Shown in pieces: positions 9,960-21,882 of a stretch of 64,000 bases of DNA. The notes beneath the pieces are model-generated. The model was not told where the DNA came from and made no database searches. It saw only the letters and a list, made by a program, of their open reading frames with translations. The number at the start of each line of letters is the position of its first letter. Positions within the stretch are counted from its first letter, which is position 1. Where the stretch lies: the NCBI GenBank assembly GCA_028274465.1, contig CM051455.1:132218096-132282095 (forward strand). Direction: 5' to 3'. The position numbers and the translations under genes were made by a program. The DNA comes from Plantago ovata (taxonomy: Eukaryota; Streptophyta; Magnoliopsida; Lamiales; Plantaginaceae).

Positions 9960-11276
9960 TTAATTGTTGTCGGATGGGATCAAAGTTTGGATTTGTAGAA
10001 TAGAGAAAAATTAATTATTTATTAAAAAAGTTAGTTATCCTGATTATCCTGTCATATATATTAGTGGTCTTAGGCTCTCTTAGCTGCGACTGCATGCTGC
10101 GTTACCGTGCAGGTAATTATCGTATTTTGATTTTCTTAATATATTTATAAAAGTATGTACGTAGGAGTAGCCTTGTACAACATTATTGGCATGGCATGCA
10201 ATGTATAGACGAGGGAAGTCAGAATTTTCGCATTGTCTAGGGGCTCATTAAAATTGTTTTTGGAATTTTTTTATTTAATAGAAAAAGAAATAAATGGACT
10301 CATGGTCGATATATGTTGGAATTATCAATTATCCACAGATTCTTTGTTGCCTTATGCTATTTCGAATTGGTTCACGGTTTCAATATTTCCTTATTCTAAA
10401 TTGAGTTAAATTAAATGTGTTAAATGGTGCTCGATCTAGTTGTGAACAGTGGACAAAACTTCATGCCTGGACTCAAAACAAAAAACGAAACTTCTTTCTG
10501 TTTTACATATTGATGGAGAATTGGGTGAGCTGTTGCCGGCTCCAGCCACTATATACGGCTATGACTGTTTCTGTCGGAGAAATTGACCCGGTGGTATCTA
10601 AACTCTTTTAGAGAGATTCAGTTTTCATTTAATGTTCATAATCTCCATTGATGAAAAGTCTAGCCGTGGCTATTTATAAAAGAGAGAATAAACACAATTC
10701 ACAAATATTAATAAAAAGTTGTTATTCTCTATTTATAGGTAATTATGGTAATTCTCTATGCCAAAATCTTGTAAAATACTTGTCCTTAAAATAAATATAG
10801 GAAGGACGCCGGTTTAATTTTTGTCCTAGCTTTTCTGTTTTTTAAGCGTATACTCCATTTTGGTTTTTTTTTTTAGTTTCCATTTTTCTTCGTAGCTGCT
10901 TTCTGTTCATCCATGGCGGCTAAATAGAAGTAATTGAGGTCGATTGAGCTGTTAACAATGGCGTTTTTGTTATCCGATTAGATTTCGTTAGGGTTTTTCG
11001 TTTGTTTTGTTAAGGTTATAATTTTTGGTTAAGCGTGATGTTGTGAAATTTATGGAGGTTAAGAGTGAGATTGGGGAAGCTGACAAGTGTAATCAAGGTA
11101 TTGTGATTTTCTCTATTGTAAGTATGATAGTTCACATCTGGGTTAGATAATACTATCTGGGGGGGGGTTTGATATATCGTCTAGTATTTGTGTATTCTCT
11201 ATATATTAAGGTAATTCTCTATTTATACATAGCAAATTAGTTTTAAATGCTCTCAAATTACCATATCTATTAATAG
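9960..11276. other. intergenic; possible orphan first exon near 11052-11096
   Basis: No complete gene is found. At 11052 an ATG opens a short frame (MEVKSEIGEADKCNQ) ending at a good donor (AAG/GTATTG), which resembles a first exon, but no partner exon is recognised downstream. The rest is AT-rich. Confidence 0.3.
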
Positions 11277-11784
11277 CTATGTTTTAAAAAACGGAGCCGG
11301 AGGTTGAGCCGGACACCCCCCAAAAAAGGTTTAACCGGGGTCGGACCTGTTGAGCCGTTTTATGAGCCAGTTGAGCCGGTTTACCACTATAATATGAATA
11401 TATATATAATATACTAATACTAATATATTTATACTATATTATTATTCATATTTTCGTCCAAAATCACACTAAACAATATTAAATGATCACCAATCAAGTA
11501 AAATGACTTGGTGAAGATCCATATTCAATCAAGATATAGATGAAAATAGATTTTTTTTTTTTTTTTTTTTTTTGGATTTTTTTTTTTTTTTTTTGGCAAT
11601 TTTACCCAAAAACGGCTCAACCTCCGGCTCAACCGCTTTCCGGTTCACCGGTTTTGCCGTTTTTCGCCCGTTTTTTCTGGTTTTAGGGCCTCCGGCTTTT
11701 TAGCATTTAAATAGCGGCTTCAGACCGTCAAGCTCCGGTTTCTACGGTTCGACCGGCCGGCTCAACCCGGCTTTTAAAACATAG
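11277..11784. mobile_element. hAT-type MITE (CTATGTTTTAAAA termini)
   Basis: Termini CTATGTTTTAAAAAACGG and CCGGCTTTTAAAACATAG are inverted, and a perfect 8-bp TSD ATTAATAG lies at 11269-11276 and 11785-11792. Subterminal GGTTGAGCCGG/CCGGCTCAACC words recur inverted at both sides. It has no ORF. An 8-bp TSD fits the hAT superfamily. Confidence 0.88.
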
Positions 11785-11812
11785 ATTAATAGTATAAGCA
11801 ATCGACAAACTT

Positions 11813-12028
11813 AAGGCAATGGATAAATAACTTAGCCTTGAAAGAACAAGGACCTAGAAACTAGTTTATCTACTAGAAGAGAAGCACCCTAGTGGCTCAA
11901 AATGGGTATATAAGGTGAAGTATAAACTTGCTAGATGGTTCATTAGAAAGGTACAAAACTAGGTTATAGTGGCAAAAGAATATACACAATCAGATGGCAT
12001 AGATTATTTTGATACATTTAGTGCATGT
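11813..12028 (+). mobile_element. fossil Ty1/Copia reverse transcriptase fragment
   Basis: Translated pieces resemble the Copia RT stretch that reads LPxGxKPIGCKWVYKxKYxxDGxIERYKARLVAKGYTQxxGIDYxxTFSPV: here LERYKTRLVVAKEYTQ and GIDYFDTFSA are seen. It is a broken remnant of about 215 bp without LTRs, with several breaks; judged old. Confidence 0.75.
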
Positions 12029-12822
12029 TTGGTTGGAGGACTTTGGGAGGGATTTGATGTGTTTTTTGCCCAAATACCTCATTTGGTTACCGAACATCGG
12101 CCCGTTGGGCCAGGGATTTCCAAAATCCCTCCATCCATGGGCCCTTGTCTTCTGGTGCATATGAAATACCTCGGGGTGGTATGTAATTGGGAAATCACTT
12201 AAATGGGGATTTCAGTTCTAAAGTTAAATTACACATCTGCCCTTGTGATTAGTTGATAATAACGATTATAGCGGTAGATGACAACGAACAACTTGGCTCC
12301 TATTCACACTGGAAAGCATCTGGCAGTGGCAACGTCTACCTCATATCCCTCCAACAATTCCAGCCAAAATCGAAATTTCCCCCAAAACGAAACTTTCTTG
12401 TATCCCTAATCCATTGCGTACTCATTTCATTGATGTCATCTTCATTTCCAATCTCAGTCGCCCAGTTCGACTTCAATTTTACTCACACAATTTTTTTATT
12501 TCATTTATTTATTTATTTTGCTCGCACTTCATCTAATTCCTTCATATTTATATTTATGTTTCATTGATGCGTTAGGGAGTTATTGGAGCACCTAGTTTGT
12601 GTTTTCTGTTGTCCCAAATCTGAGCTACTGTAGCCGCGCAGGTAACATCCGACATTTTGTTTAATAATTTCTTAATGTATTATGTTGTATCATGTATGTA
12701 CGCTTTGAATATGGATTTGGAGACAGTAGTAGAAGTAGCCTACAAATACGCATCAGCTTCAACCAAATAAATCCAAGAAAGAAAGCCAGTTTATAACAAC
12801 AATTTTTTATCACCATCTTCAT
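12029..12822. other. region upstream of the TIFY gene
   Basis: Open frames at 12253-12567 have no recognised relative. A donor-like site at about 12643 (CGCAG/GTAACA), 180 bp before the TIFY start, could end a 5' UTR exon. Nothing else is recognised. Confidence 0.3.
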
Positions 12823-13511
12823 ATGAGAAATCAAGTAGACCCATCTCCAGATTCAAGCAATCCTGTTGCTCAAACTCCTTCACCCGATTCCAGGTAAATG
12901 CAGTAAACTCCTACTCCTAAACTTGTTCATCAACACTTCAATACTTGTACCAAACTAAGTCGAATGGAATTGAATTTTGTCCTGCAGCAGCATTTCAACT
13001 GCTCCAACTCCATTGACTATCTTCTATGGCGGTTCAGTACATGTCTTCGACAACATTTCTACAGAAAAAGTACGTAGTAGTACGTATATGCCATCCCATA
13101 TGTCATTCTAATTCTTTTGTTGTTCTTCAAGAGGCCAATGTCTGCAAAGTTGTAATTTTGTTTTGTTGGTGGGTTTAGGCTGCGATGATTATGTCACTGG
13201 CAGCTCAATACTACTCTCCTCCAGCTCCAGAGTCTCAAGCACCCACTGTTACTGATAGCTCTCAATCACGCCCTGTTGGAGATTACCAGGACGTCCATCT
13301 GGTGTTAAAGCCAAAGGGACCTTACCGCCTTTTACCTCATTCACGCCTTATATTTTACGTAGTCTCTGTAACAACATTCATCCAGTCTTTTCAGAAATTA
13401 AACAGATTTGAAATTCAATACTCATGTGTGAATGATACTCTGATATATCTCCTCCATAAAGAACTAGATATGCAATACTTGAACAGAATAACTTATGCTC
13501 TATCTACCTAA
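12823..13511 (+). CDS. TIFY/JAZ-like protein lacking a visible Jas motif
   Basis: Exons 12823-12893, 12988-13069 and 13179 to the stop at 13511 join in frame. Exon 2 encodes TPLTIFYGGSVHVFDNISTEK and exon 3 continues AAMIMSLAAQYY, which is the TIFY (ZIM) domain with its TIFYGG core and the following EKAxxIM helix. JAZ proteins use this domain to dimerise and to bind NINJA, and a C-terminal Jas motif (SLxRFLxKRK) to bind COI1 and MYC2. No Jas-like sequence is readable in exon 3, which ends in an unrelated tail after PVGDYQDVHLVLKPKG, nor in the 600 bp downstream. So this is either a truncated JAZ copy, a gene with its last exon lost, or a TIFY-only protein. The predicted length is about 160 residues. 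Exon 3 may really end near 13300. Confidence 0.7.
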
Positions 13512-14151
13512 TGGGATCAGTTTTATAAGAATCTTATTGCGCTAACACATTCACATGTCAGGGGTAATTACAGTAAAAACTAATTAGCTTCCTAGCTAAT
13601 GGGACAGATCCAGTTAATTAACTCGGTCTCATTCGACAACAATATACTAGTACTATTTTCATCTATCACAGCAACTCACTGTACTTTCCCTTCAGTGGCA
13701 ACACTAGATTCACAAGCAAGTAACCTATTTCTTCCCAAATTACTCATCATATTTTGCATGGACAATTTTCATCTATCTACCTTTTAAGATGTCCTAATAA
13801 CAATTTAGTACTCAATGATTCATATATTACAACGAATGACAAACTTTGAACTGTGAAAAATTTATATTTACAACGGAAAACAAAAGTCAACTTGGTAGAT
13901 GATGTCATAGGAGAGGGTGTTATTATTCCAATTCTGCTATTTTATTTTTACTTATCTTTTTTTTTATCTAATAATATGAAATTTTGAAATAATATAAAAA
14001 TTTCGGAAGTTTGGACCCAGATGTAATAGTTTGACTGACAGGGGTTAAACGTAATTGGAGCGGCTAGTAGGGGTAGTGGATCTAAAATTTCCAAATTTTT
14101 ATTAATAACTTATCTGTTGTTTGATTATTTTTCCAAGAATGATGACACTAA
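13512..14151. other. intergenic between TIFY gene and UGT 3' end
   Basis: No gene seen. The part next to 14151 is the likely UGT 3' UTR (minus strand). Confidence 0.4.
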
Positions 14152-15622
14152 CTACCTCATATGCTGCAATACATATTCCAAGTTAGTCATAGATGAACCT
14201 CCTTTACCAGTGCTCTTGTTTACCATCTCCTTCCACTTGACTACATTCTCCTTGATGATCCCATCACAAAGAAGCTCATCAACTTTCTGCACAATCTCAT
14301 CCCTCTTAATGATCCCAGTAACTTCATCAGGCTTCAGTCTAATCCCTACTCTCCATCCATCACAGATACAGCTCTGAGTATACATCTGGTCCCCGAAGTA
14401 AGGCCAGCAAAGCATAGGGACGCCCGCGCTCAAGCTCTCCAGGAACGAACTCCACCCACAATGCGTGATGAAACAAGCAATAGAAGGGTGGTTTAAAACG
14501 GCTTCCTGTGGGGCCCACTCGACCATTTTCCCTCGTTCAGCAACTCTCTCTTTGAACTCGTTTGAGTAAGGTCGAGACAGTCCGTTGCTCAGGCCCCACC
14601 AGGCGACCCACAAGAAAGGCCGGCCCATGAGCTCGAGCCCATTTGCCAGTTCATCGAATTGTTGCTGGGTGAACCTTGTTGTGCTTCCAAAGGCAGCGTA
14701 GACTACTGATTTCTTAGGCTGTTTGTCGAGCCAGTTTATGCAAGATGAGTCCTCCGGGTAAAAGCTTCCAGCAGAAAGTCCGTTAGCTAGTACTGGGCCG
14801 ACAGGGTAAAGACGTGGAATTGTGCCTGATGGTTCAAGTTCGTGGAACCAGTTGCAAATAACCCAATCTGCGTCTTTCAAGTGGTAGATGACGCCTTTCA
14901 TGACATTAAACATTTCTTTTTGTGTGTTTGTGTCACCTGTAAAGTACCATGTGAATTCGTTCTGTCTCATAACTGGCATATTTGGCAACAACTGAATGCT
15001 CTCATCCTTCAAAGGAGTCCCTGCAGAAAATGCAGAATTATACACAAATTTGTAACATAAACGCAAAGTAACTTGTTTCGGGACAGATAAGCTTACCATC
15101 AACATCAATAATTTTATCTTCAATAAGTTGAGGGATAGTAAGTCCCAGAGCCAAGCATCCTGGAGTAGAGCACCAAAATGCAGCATTCTGAATCCCCAAA
15201 TTCTTAGGTATCCCCAACAAGAAGGTCAGAGATGCATCAACAATAACACCACTAATCCTATCACTGTCGTTCTTGACAGATCGATTTGTTTCCTTTAGCA
15301 AATTCTTTAGATAAACAGGCAACACTTTCAGAAGACTAAAATACAATTTTCGTTGATCTTTCCTGCCATCTTCATCCTCAAGGCCATCAGGAACTGAGAT
15401 AATTCGTATTCCATTATCCCAACCGTTGGATGACCCAATCAAACAAGTACGGGCAGAATCAGTGGTCAGAAATGTGACTTTACTCCCCAGTGAAGAAATT
15501 TGGTGACAGAGTTTCAAAAGTGGTGCTGCATGGCCTTGGAGAGGGCTAGCTACTACCAAAACATGGCCATCACTTTGGTTTGAGCTTTTGGAGTTTGGAT
15601 TAATTAGGCTAGTTTGGCTCAT
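14152..15622 (-). CDS. family-1 UDP-glycosyltransferase (UGT83-like)
   Basis: Two exons, 15097-15622 and 14152-15020, with a 76-bp GT-AG intron joined in phase 1 (VDG/TPLKDES), give about 464 residues, normal for plant UGTs. The N-terminus has HVLVVASPLQGHAAPLLKLCHQ, the acceptor-side catalytic-His region. The C-terminus has the PSPG sugar-donor box: VEWAPQEAVLNHPSIACF, then THCGWSSFLESLSAGVPML and CWPYFGDQ. The usual GWNS is GWSS here, replacing an Asn that contacts the donor; other PSPG residues are kept. UGTs move sugar from UDP-sugar to small molecules (flavonoids, terpenoids, hormones) in the cytosol; the acceptor cannot be read from sequence. The frame is fully open. A truncated tandem copy lies at 18140-18965. 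Confidence 0.93.
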
Positions 15623-16404
15623 TTTGTTCTTGAGGAGCTATTCATCAAAATGCAGATCTTCCATAGAAGAAACTACCAGCTTACCAATAACACACCAAAA
15701 AACCCCAGTATATGATTAGTCATGCACCTATATTTGGCAGTTATCATTCTGTTTGTCATGCATTCTACTCTGCCCTACAGAAACTCAGACTTTACGGAGA
15801 CACTAGATTTTGGCTTTCCCCATATTCCGTAAGTCAGTTACAGAATTCACCAAGTGTCCTATATAAACTTCATGTGACATGTGTTGCATGGATGGGAAAA
15901 ATTACAATACGTAATACATATCTTGACCAGCTTTTCTCTTTAATTCCCTTTTTTTCTTTGTATACATAAAAATCTTAAATCCAGTTCTTGTTCTAGCCTA
16001 GCAGCAGACGTATCTGCAGGCAGCGGGCAGAAAGACCCCATTTGGATTACAATTCGTTTAATCTCACCTAACATTATTTAGCCGTTTCATCTACGTTTTA
16101 CTGAAGTTTCAATCCGCACATACTTCCACACCCTGCAATAGTACTTCTCTAACAAAATCACACCAAAATGAATCTCTACCTAACTCATTTAAGTATTTAA
16201 CAAATGAAAACATATTCCATTTAGTCACAGACAATGTCAATCCAAATCGTATGAAACTCATAAAGAGGTGAGACAGTCATGGGAGAGTGAAACATGATAT
16301 GCTAAAGAACTGTATAGACATTAAAGAGAACGTGAAAGAAAAGAAAAAAAAAAGAGTATAGACTAATAGAAAAACGAAAAGAACAAGCATCTAACAGGTT
16401 ATTC
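15623..16404. repeat. UGT upstream region, duplicated at 18966-19745
   Basis: The UGT promoter side is repeated with moderate divergence behind the UGT pseudogene (shared words such as caaaatgcagat, ccatagaagaaactacc, ttgaccagct and tctctacctaactcatt). It holds no gene. The hAT relic begins where the similarity ends. Confidence 0.75.
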
Positions 16405-17095
16405 AATAAGGTGCTGAGATTTGCTGATGGAAAAGGGATATTAATGGGAGAAATTTATGAAAAGATGGACAACATGTTGGGAGAACTGAACGAAGTCACT
16501 GCAAATAAGTATTCTTCCAAGTTTGTAACAATGGAGAAGATTGTTCTATCACGCTGGGAGAAAATGAACATCCCTCTGCATTGTCTTGGATATGCATTAA
16601 CTCCCAAGTTTTATGATCCGGCATATCTGCAATCACTGGCACCTGGAGGACAAGGAAACCTCCAACAAATAAGGACGATGAGATTGTTGCAGGATTTCTA
16701 CAAGCATTTAACAGGATTGTTGAAAATAAGGATGAAAGTGAGCTGCTCAGATATCAATATGCTGACTTTCACGTGAGAAGTAGAAAACTGTTTAGCAAAC
16801 ATGGGAACAAGACCCCCCAGTTGGTTGAGGTGTGTTAAGATATTGTCGCAGCCCATCAGTAGTTCTTCAGCGGAGTGGAGTTGGAGCACCTATAAGTATA
16901 TACACAGTGTTGCACGGAACAGACTACATTGTTCGAGGGCGGAGAAACTTGTTTTTATCAACTCAAACCATAGGCACATTGTCTCTCGTTTCTCAGAGGA
17001 ATATAAATGTGGGGACATCAAAAAGTGGGATGTTGAACCTGACGATCGGATCTTGGAAGAATCTACAATGAGGCTTGAAGAAATGACATGGTAAA
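16405..17095 (+). pseudogene. hAT transposase relic (DUF659/dimerisation region)
   Basis: Reading across frames gives VLRFADGKGILMGEIYEKMD, ILSRWEKMNIPLHCLGYALTPKFYDP (split by the writing limit here: KMNIPLHCLGYALTPKFYD), AFNRIVENKDESELLRYQYA, then LSQPISSSSAEWSWSTYKYI and RAEKLVFINSNHRHIVSRFSE. This is the C-terminal half of plant hAT-like transposases with the dimerisation domain. At least two frame changes break it and the N-terminal zinc finger and first half are absent. No TIRs were identified. Confidence 0.82.
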
Positions 17096-17099
17096 ACTT

Positions 17100-17829
17100 G
17101 GATCCAATTCCAGACCCAGAGAAGAAAGGTGATGATAGAGGAGGACAAGAGATAGTCTGATAGATCTGGGCAGGCAGGGGGAGTAATTGTCGAGGAGCTC
17201 TTAGTTCTTACTTAGATTCTTCAAGTACTACTTAATGTCAATGTCTTTTGCTTGGTAATTAGTAATTACTAGTACTTGATTAGAATGTTGAAGTTGAAGA
17301 AGCTGTTTTAGACTAGACTTTTGTTTTTTGCTTTTGGATTTGTAGTTCTATGAATTTCAAATGGCTGTGGCATGTTTACGAATTTAAGTCTATATTTTTG
17401 GGTTTCTGTATGAAGAATGAAATGGCTATGTCACATTGTTATTTCCTATTGTTCTGTTGATATGTTCTGTAGGTTTGGTTTTGTCATTTGTATAATGCTG
17501 TAGGTGTATCTTCCAGGTTCCAGCAGTCATGGTCATGGACTCATGAAGTACTACTTTTGTTACTTTATCTCTGATTTTAGTTTAGTATGGTGTTTTCCTT
17601 TACCTGCAGTGGTGAGTGGAGTGGACTAGTTAAAACTGAAGATTGAAGCAAGAGCCAAGAAGATTTATGCAACTAATTTGGTGCAGAACTGCAGAGGTAA
17701 TAATCCTAATTTATCCTGTAATGCAATTTTTCTTATTTTCAAAAATCAAAGAATCAATAATATATGAGAGAATCGCGAACCGTGAATCGCGTTACGAACG
17801 CACCGCGAACCAGGCAACCCTGCTCCACA
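17100..17829. other. intergenic, 3' of hAT relic
   Basis: AT-rich; nothing recognised beyond possible 3' flank of the hAT relic. Confidence 0.35.
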
Positions 17830-18139
17830 CAAGCTAAAAAACAATAAGCATGGAGACCCATTTCATCTGAATGGATTGCAAAGAGTTAGGTACTAAAAAC
17901 ATTGTTTTTTATACATACTCATTAGACCTGAACACCAAATGATATTGTTTTCAATAACTGAGAACCGACAAAAGGAAAACAAGAACAGGCAAGATGATAT
18001 TTGACCAGCAATTCAAATTAAACATAAAAAGAAAAGTGATTAGAGAGATAATGTGACCTCTGAGAGATGGGTTCTTTCTGGCAGAGAAGAGTGCAGAAGA
18101 AAGCAAGAAAAACGAGTGAGAGGAGAGAGGTTTTAGGCA
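17830..18139 (-). repeat. copy of the 5' region of the zinc-finger gene
   Basis: 17830-18135 matches 21130-21480 (shared words: catactcattagac, gaaaagtgattagagagata, gaggagagaggttttag). In the intact locus this is promoter/5' UTR sequence of the gene at 20349-20810. Here it abuts the UGT pseudogene directly at about 18136. Confidence 0.75.
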
Positions 18140-18965
18140 AAAGCTTCCAGCAGAGTCCGTTAGCAAGCACTGGACTGACAGGGTAAAGATTGTTCAAGTT
18201 CATCGAACCAGTTGCAGATAACCCAATCTGGGTCTTTCAAGCGGTAAATGACGCCTTTCATCACATTAAACATTTCCTTTTGCATGTTTATGTAACCTGG
18301 AAAGTACCGTGTGAATTCGTTCTGGCTCATAGCTGGCATATTTGGCAGCAACTGAATGCTCTCATCCTTCAAAGGAGTCCCTGCAGAAAATTCAGAATTA
18401 TACACAAATTTGTAACATAAACGCGAAGTAATTAGTCTCATGGCAGACAAGCTTACCATCGACATCCATAACTTTATCGTCAATAATTCGAAGGATCATA
18501 AGTCCCAGAGCCAAGCATCATGGAGTAGAGCACCAAAATGCGGCATTCTGAATCTCCAAACTCTTAGGTATCCCCAACAACAAGGTGAGAGATGCATCAA
18601 CAATGACACCACTAACCCTATCACTGTCATTCTTGACAGATGGATTGTTTCCTTTAGCGAATCCTCTAGATAATTAGGCAACACTTTCAGAAGACTAAAA
18701 TACAATTTTCTTTGATCTTTCCTGCCATCTTCAAGCTCAAGCCCATCAGGAACTCATAAGATAATTCGTATTTCTTTATCCCAGCCATTGGATGACTCAA
18801 TCAAACAAGTACGTGCAGATTCAGTTGTCAGAAATGTCAGTCTAGTCCCCAGTGAGGTAATTTGGTGACAGAGTTTCAAAAGTGCACGTGTGGCCTTGTA
18901 GAGGGCTAGCCACTACCAACACATGGCTATCATTTTGGTTTGAGCTTTTGGAGTTTGGACAACCT
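18140..18965 (-). pseudogene. truncated UGT copy
   Basis: It parallels the UGT at 14152-15622: exon 1 ends at 18457 and exon 2 starts at 18380 with TPLKDESIQLLPNMP and NVMKGVIYRLKDPDWVICNW, the same intron position. Homology stops at about 18140 within KAFA/SFYPE, so the whole PSPG half is missing. The start-codon region is altered and exon 1 has frame breaks. The 3' half is replaced by the copied 5' region at 17830-18139. It cannot make an enzyme. Confidence 0.9.
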
Positions 18966-19745
18966 TGGGTAGGGCTACTCATCAAAATGCAGATTATCCA
19001 TAGAAGAAACTACCTGATTAGATTACCAATAACACACCAAACAACCCTGGTATCTGATAGTCATGCATGATACATCTATATCTGGAATTTAGCATCATTC
19101 TTTCTGCTCTGCCCTACAGAAACTGAGACTTTACGAAGACACTCAATTTTGGTTTTCCCCTTATTCCGTAAGTCAGGGACTAACAAGTTAGAATATAAAC
19201 TAAGTTTTACAAGAACATTCATGATTTACTCTTCGCCAAATGTACTATAGAAACTACTATCTTACTCATATTCATGTGATTATGCATACGTAAAATTACA
19301 ATACTTTACATATATCTTGACCAGCTCCACTTTGAGTCCCTTTTTTCTTTGTATACTTCAATATCTTAAATGTATTTCTTGTTCTAGCATTAGCAGAAGA
19401 CATAGTTTACGGACAGAAAGACCCCATTTGAATTACAAGTCATGGAATCTCACCTAAAATTATTTAGCCGTTTAATTTATTTTTACTGAAATTTCAATCC
19501 AACATACATCTCAATATTACCCTACAGAGCATATATAAACATCACTACTCTCTTCTACGCCCTAAAATATACTTCTCTACACAATCACAACACAACCAAT
19601 CTCTACCTAACTCATTAAACACATCAAACGGATTCCCTTTAGTCACAGACAATGTCAATACAAACCATATGAAAGTTGGGAGTTGAGATGTGACTCAAGG
19701 AAGAGTGAAACATGATATAGACTAAAAGATAAACAAATCAAGCAA
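18966..19745. repeat. duplicated UGT upstream region
   Basis: Second copy of the 15623-16400 segment, in the same order and orientation behind the UGT pseudogene, with small indels. No gene. Confidence 0.75.
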
Positions 19746-20348
19746 GATAACAAAAACCTCATAGCATGTGTAAATTTGTACAGTATTACCACATGCTCAA
19801 CAGAACCACTTTAAAAGTACTAACTATCAAGCAACATTTCAGAGAAGACTAAAAACGTTATTACATCGGAGCAAGGTAGATGAAGATACTTCACCGCTCA
19901 CCAGGCCATAAGACAATAATTGAATCAGCAGACAATACTATGATGTTTTATTCAAAAGAATTGCATAGCGGTAATAGAGCATTTGGTTCAATTATATCCT
20001 TCTCCAGCTCATATAGTTAAATATTAAGTTGATTGTACTGAGGCATCTGCATCTCTCAAGTTTGTGATTAAATTAATTAGGAAAACATATATTGCAACAA
20101 AATCAATTACATCAAACTGAGTAATAAGAGAATATTTTAGCCAACATCTATAATAATTTGAAAAAGATACAAAGCAATGTATTACCAGAGACCATAAACA
20201 TCATCATGTTGGAAAACTCTAACTTGATGGTTCCTACAGTTTCATATTCAGTAGGTTCTACAGTTTGTTCTCATATTGTATAGGACTCACACGAGTTCTG
20301 GATCATGCAAACGACTTCCAAGTACTACAATCTGGACCTAACTCTAGA
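19746..20348. other. intergenic / 3' UTR of the zinc-finger gene
   Basis: AT-rich; no independent gene seen. Confidence 0.4.
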
Positions 20349-20810
20349 TTACCTTCCTCTTTTCGGCAAGTGTCGGACAACAAGAGCTCCAAATCCAAAA
20401 GCCACTCCAACACCAAGGATGAGAGAAGGCAAATGAACAATTGATTGCTTTTTCCTATGCATAATATCCCACTGCAACGTAACATCATCAGGGTGCCATA
20501 AACTTAAATGCACTGCCAGCGTCATTTTCAGATCAGAATCTCCATGTGACTGAAGCACATTCAAACATACAGGACAAGTAACTTTTGAACATCCTTTCTC
20601 AATATTTACACTGACTCTTCCAGCCACCGCAATAGCTTTCTCCCTCAGCGATACAGAATTACTCGGACCAGGAGAAATCTGTAACAACATAACCATCACT
20701 CAATCAATGAGCTAATTGTTACAACGCCACAAACAACAAGATACGGAAAGATGGAGTACCGTTATCATATTACAAATCTGCATCCACGTAGTTCTCAAGA
20801 AACGTTTCAT
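20349..20810 (-). CDS. small C2H2-like, C-terminally membrane-anchored protein
   Basis: Coding exons 20760-20810 (MKRFLRTTWMQICNMIT) and 20349-20678, joined in phase 0, give about 126 residues. The centre has VTCPVCLNVLQSHGD and AVHLSLWHPDD: the CPxC pair followed by HLSLWH spacing resembles one zinc finger. Near the C-terminus a hydrophobic helix (LPSLILGVGVAFGFGALVV) precedes a basic tail (RHLPKRGR), a tail-anchor layout. Its function is not known to me; it looks like a conserved plant uncharacterised family. A short leader exon reaches back across an intron ending at about 20834, and the 5' region at 21130-21480 is duplicated at 17830-18139. Exon 1 is inferred from splice sites and phase. 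Confidence 0.65.
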
Positions 20811-21165
20811 TCTGCCCCAAAGAAGTCTCCTACCTGGCAAATATTTCAATACATTCAATCACAACGAATAGCTACAGTTCATGAGTAAATACTGTACTAG
20901 TTACTTCAAGATCAAGAAACCGATACGAATTTCTATTTAACTTCAATAACTACCAATTGTAATACAAACAAACCATCACTAAAATTAAGCAGATCAAACA
21001 TATACTTGTTCATCGATTCCATTCCCCACTAACAAAACTAATAACAACTCCTCCCGTATTCGGAGAAATACACATTCTATGATGGCAAATAAACAGTAGC
21101 CAAATAAACAGCTACCTGAAAAAACTCTACTCAAATCCAACAGACAAGCTGAAAAACAATAAGCA

Positions 21166-21185
21166 GGGGGGGGGGGGGGGGGGGG
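21166..21185. repeat. homopolymer, 20 G
   Basis: An uninterrupted run of 20 G lies in the leader region of the zinc-finger gene. The duplicated region at about 17850 has only CATGG at this place, so the run expanded after duplication or in this copy only. Confidence 0.9.
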
Positions 21186-21485
21186 AACATATTCATCTAG
21201 AATAGAATGCAACCTAAACACCATAAATTTGATACATACTCATTAGACCGGAAAAGGGAATGGCATTGTTTTGAATAATTAATTGAAACTAAGAAAAGGA
21301 AAGCAAGATGATTAAATTTGACCAGGAATGCAAATTGAACATATAGAGAAAAGTGATTAGAGAGATAACGTGACCTCTGGGTGGGAGATGAAGGGTTCTT
21401 GGCCGAAAGCAAAATAAAGTTGCAGTCTTGCAGAGAAATAGTAGTAGATGAAATTTAGCAAGAAATTGGAGGAGAGAGGTTTTAG

Positions 21486-21790
21486 CCTTTTATTGGGTTC
21501 AGAATATTACTAAACCCTTCCGCCCTTCGAATCCTTTTTCTTTTCTTTTTTTATTTAAAATTTATGTCTTTCTATTTCGGTGTTGGAATGTTTTGCTTTT
21601 TGCACATTACCGCCCTCCTCCATTCCTGGCGTCATTGTCGTGGTAAATTGCAAAATGATCCATATATCTGTAACTTGGCAGCAAATGATCTTGTAACATG
21701 TACAATGTGCGGTAAGATTCTTGCTTAAATGTAATAGATGATAAAGTTTGGATGTAGATACAACAAGTACTACGTCTAACAGAGGAGTAT
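21486..21790. other. intergenic
   Basis: Short spacer between the leader region of the zinc-finger gene and the duplicated MBL promoter; nothing recognised. Confidence 0.4.
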
Positions 21791-21882
21791 TATGTAATAA
21801 GCCCTTATATCTATTTTAAATTCAATAAAATTTGATACTATTATGCTAAAAGAAAGATAGTATCTCTACTATATACTAAGTA

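Noticed and set aside
12253-12567. 104-codon frame upstream of the TIFY gene
   Set aside because: No recognised domain; the Phe/Ser-rich end reflects T-rich DNA, more likely promoter or leader.
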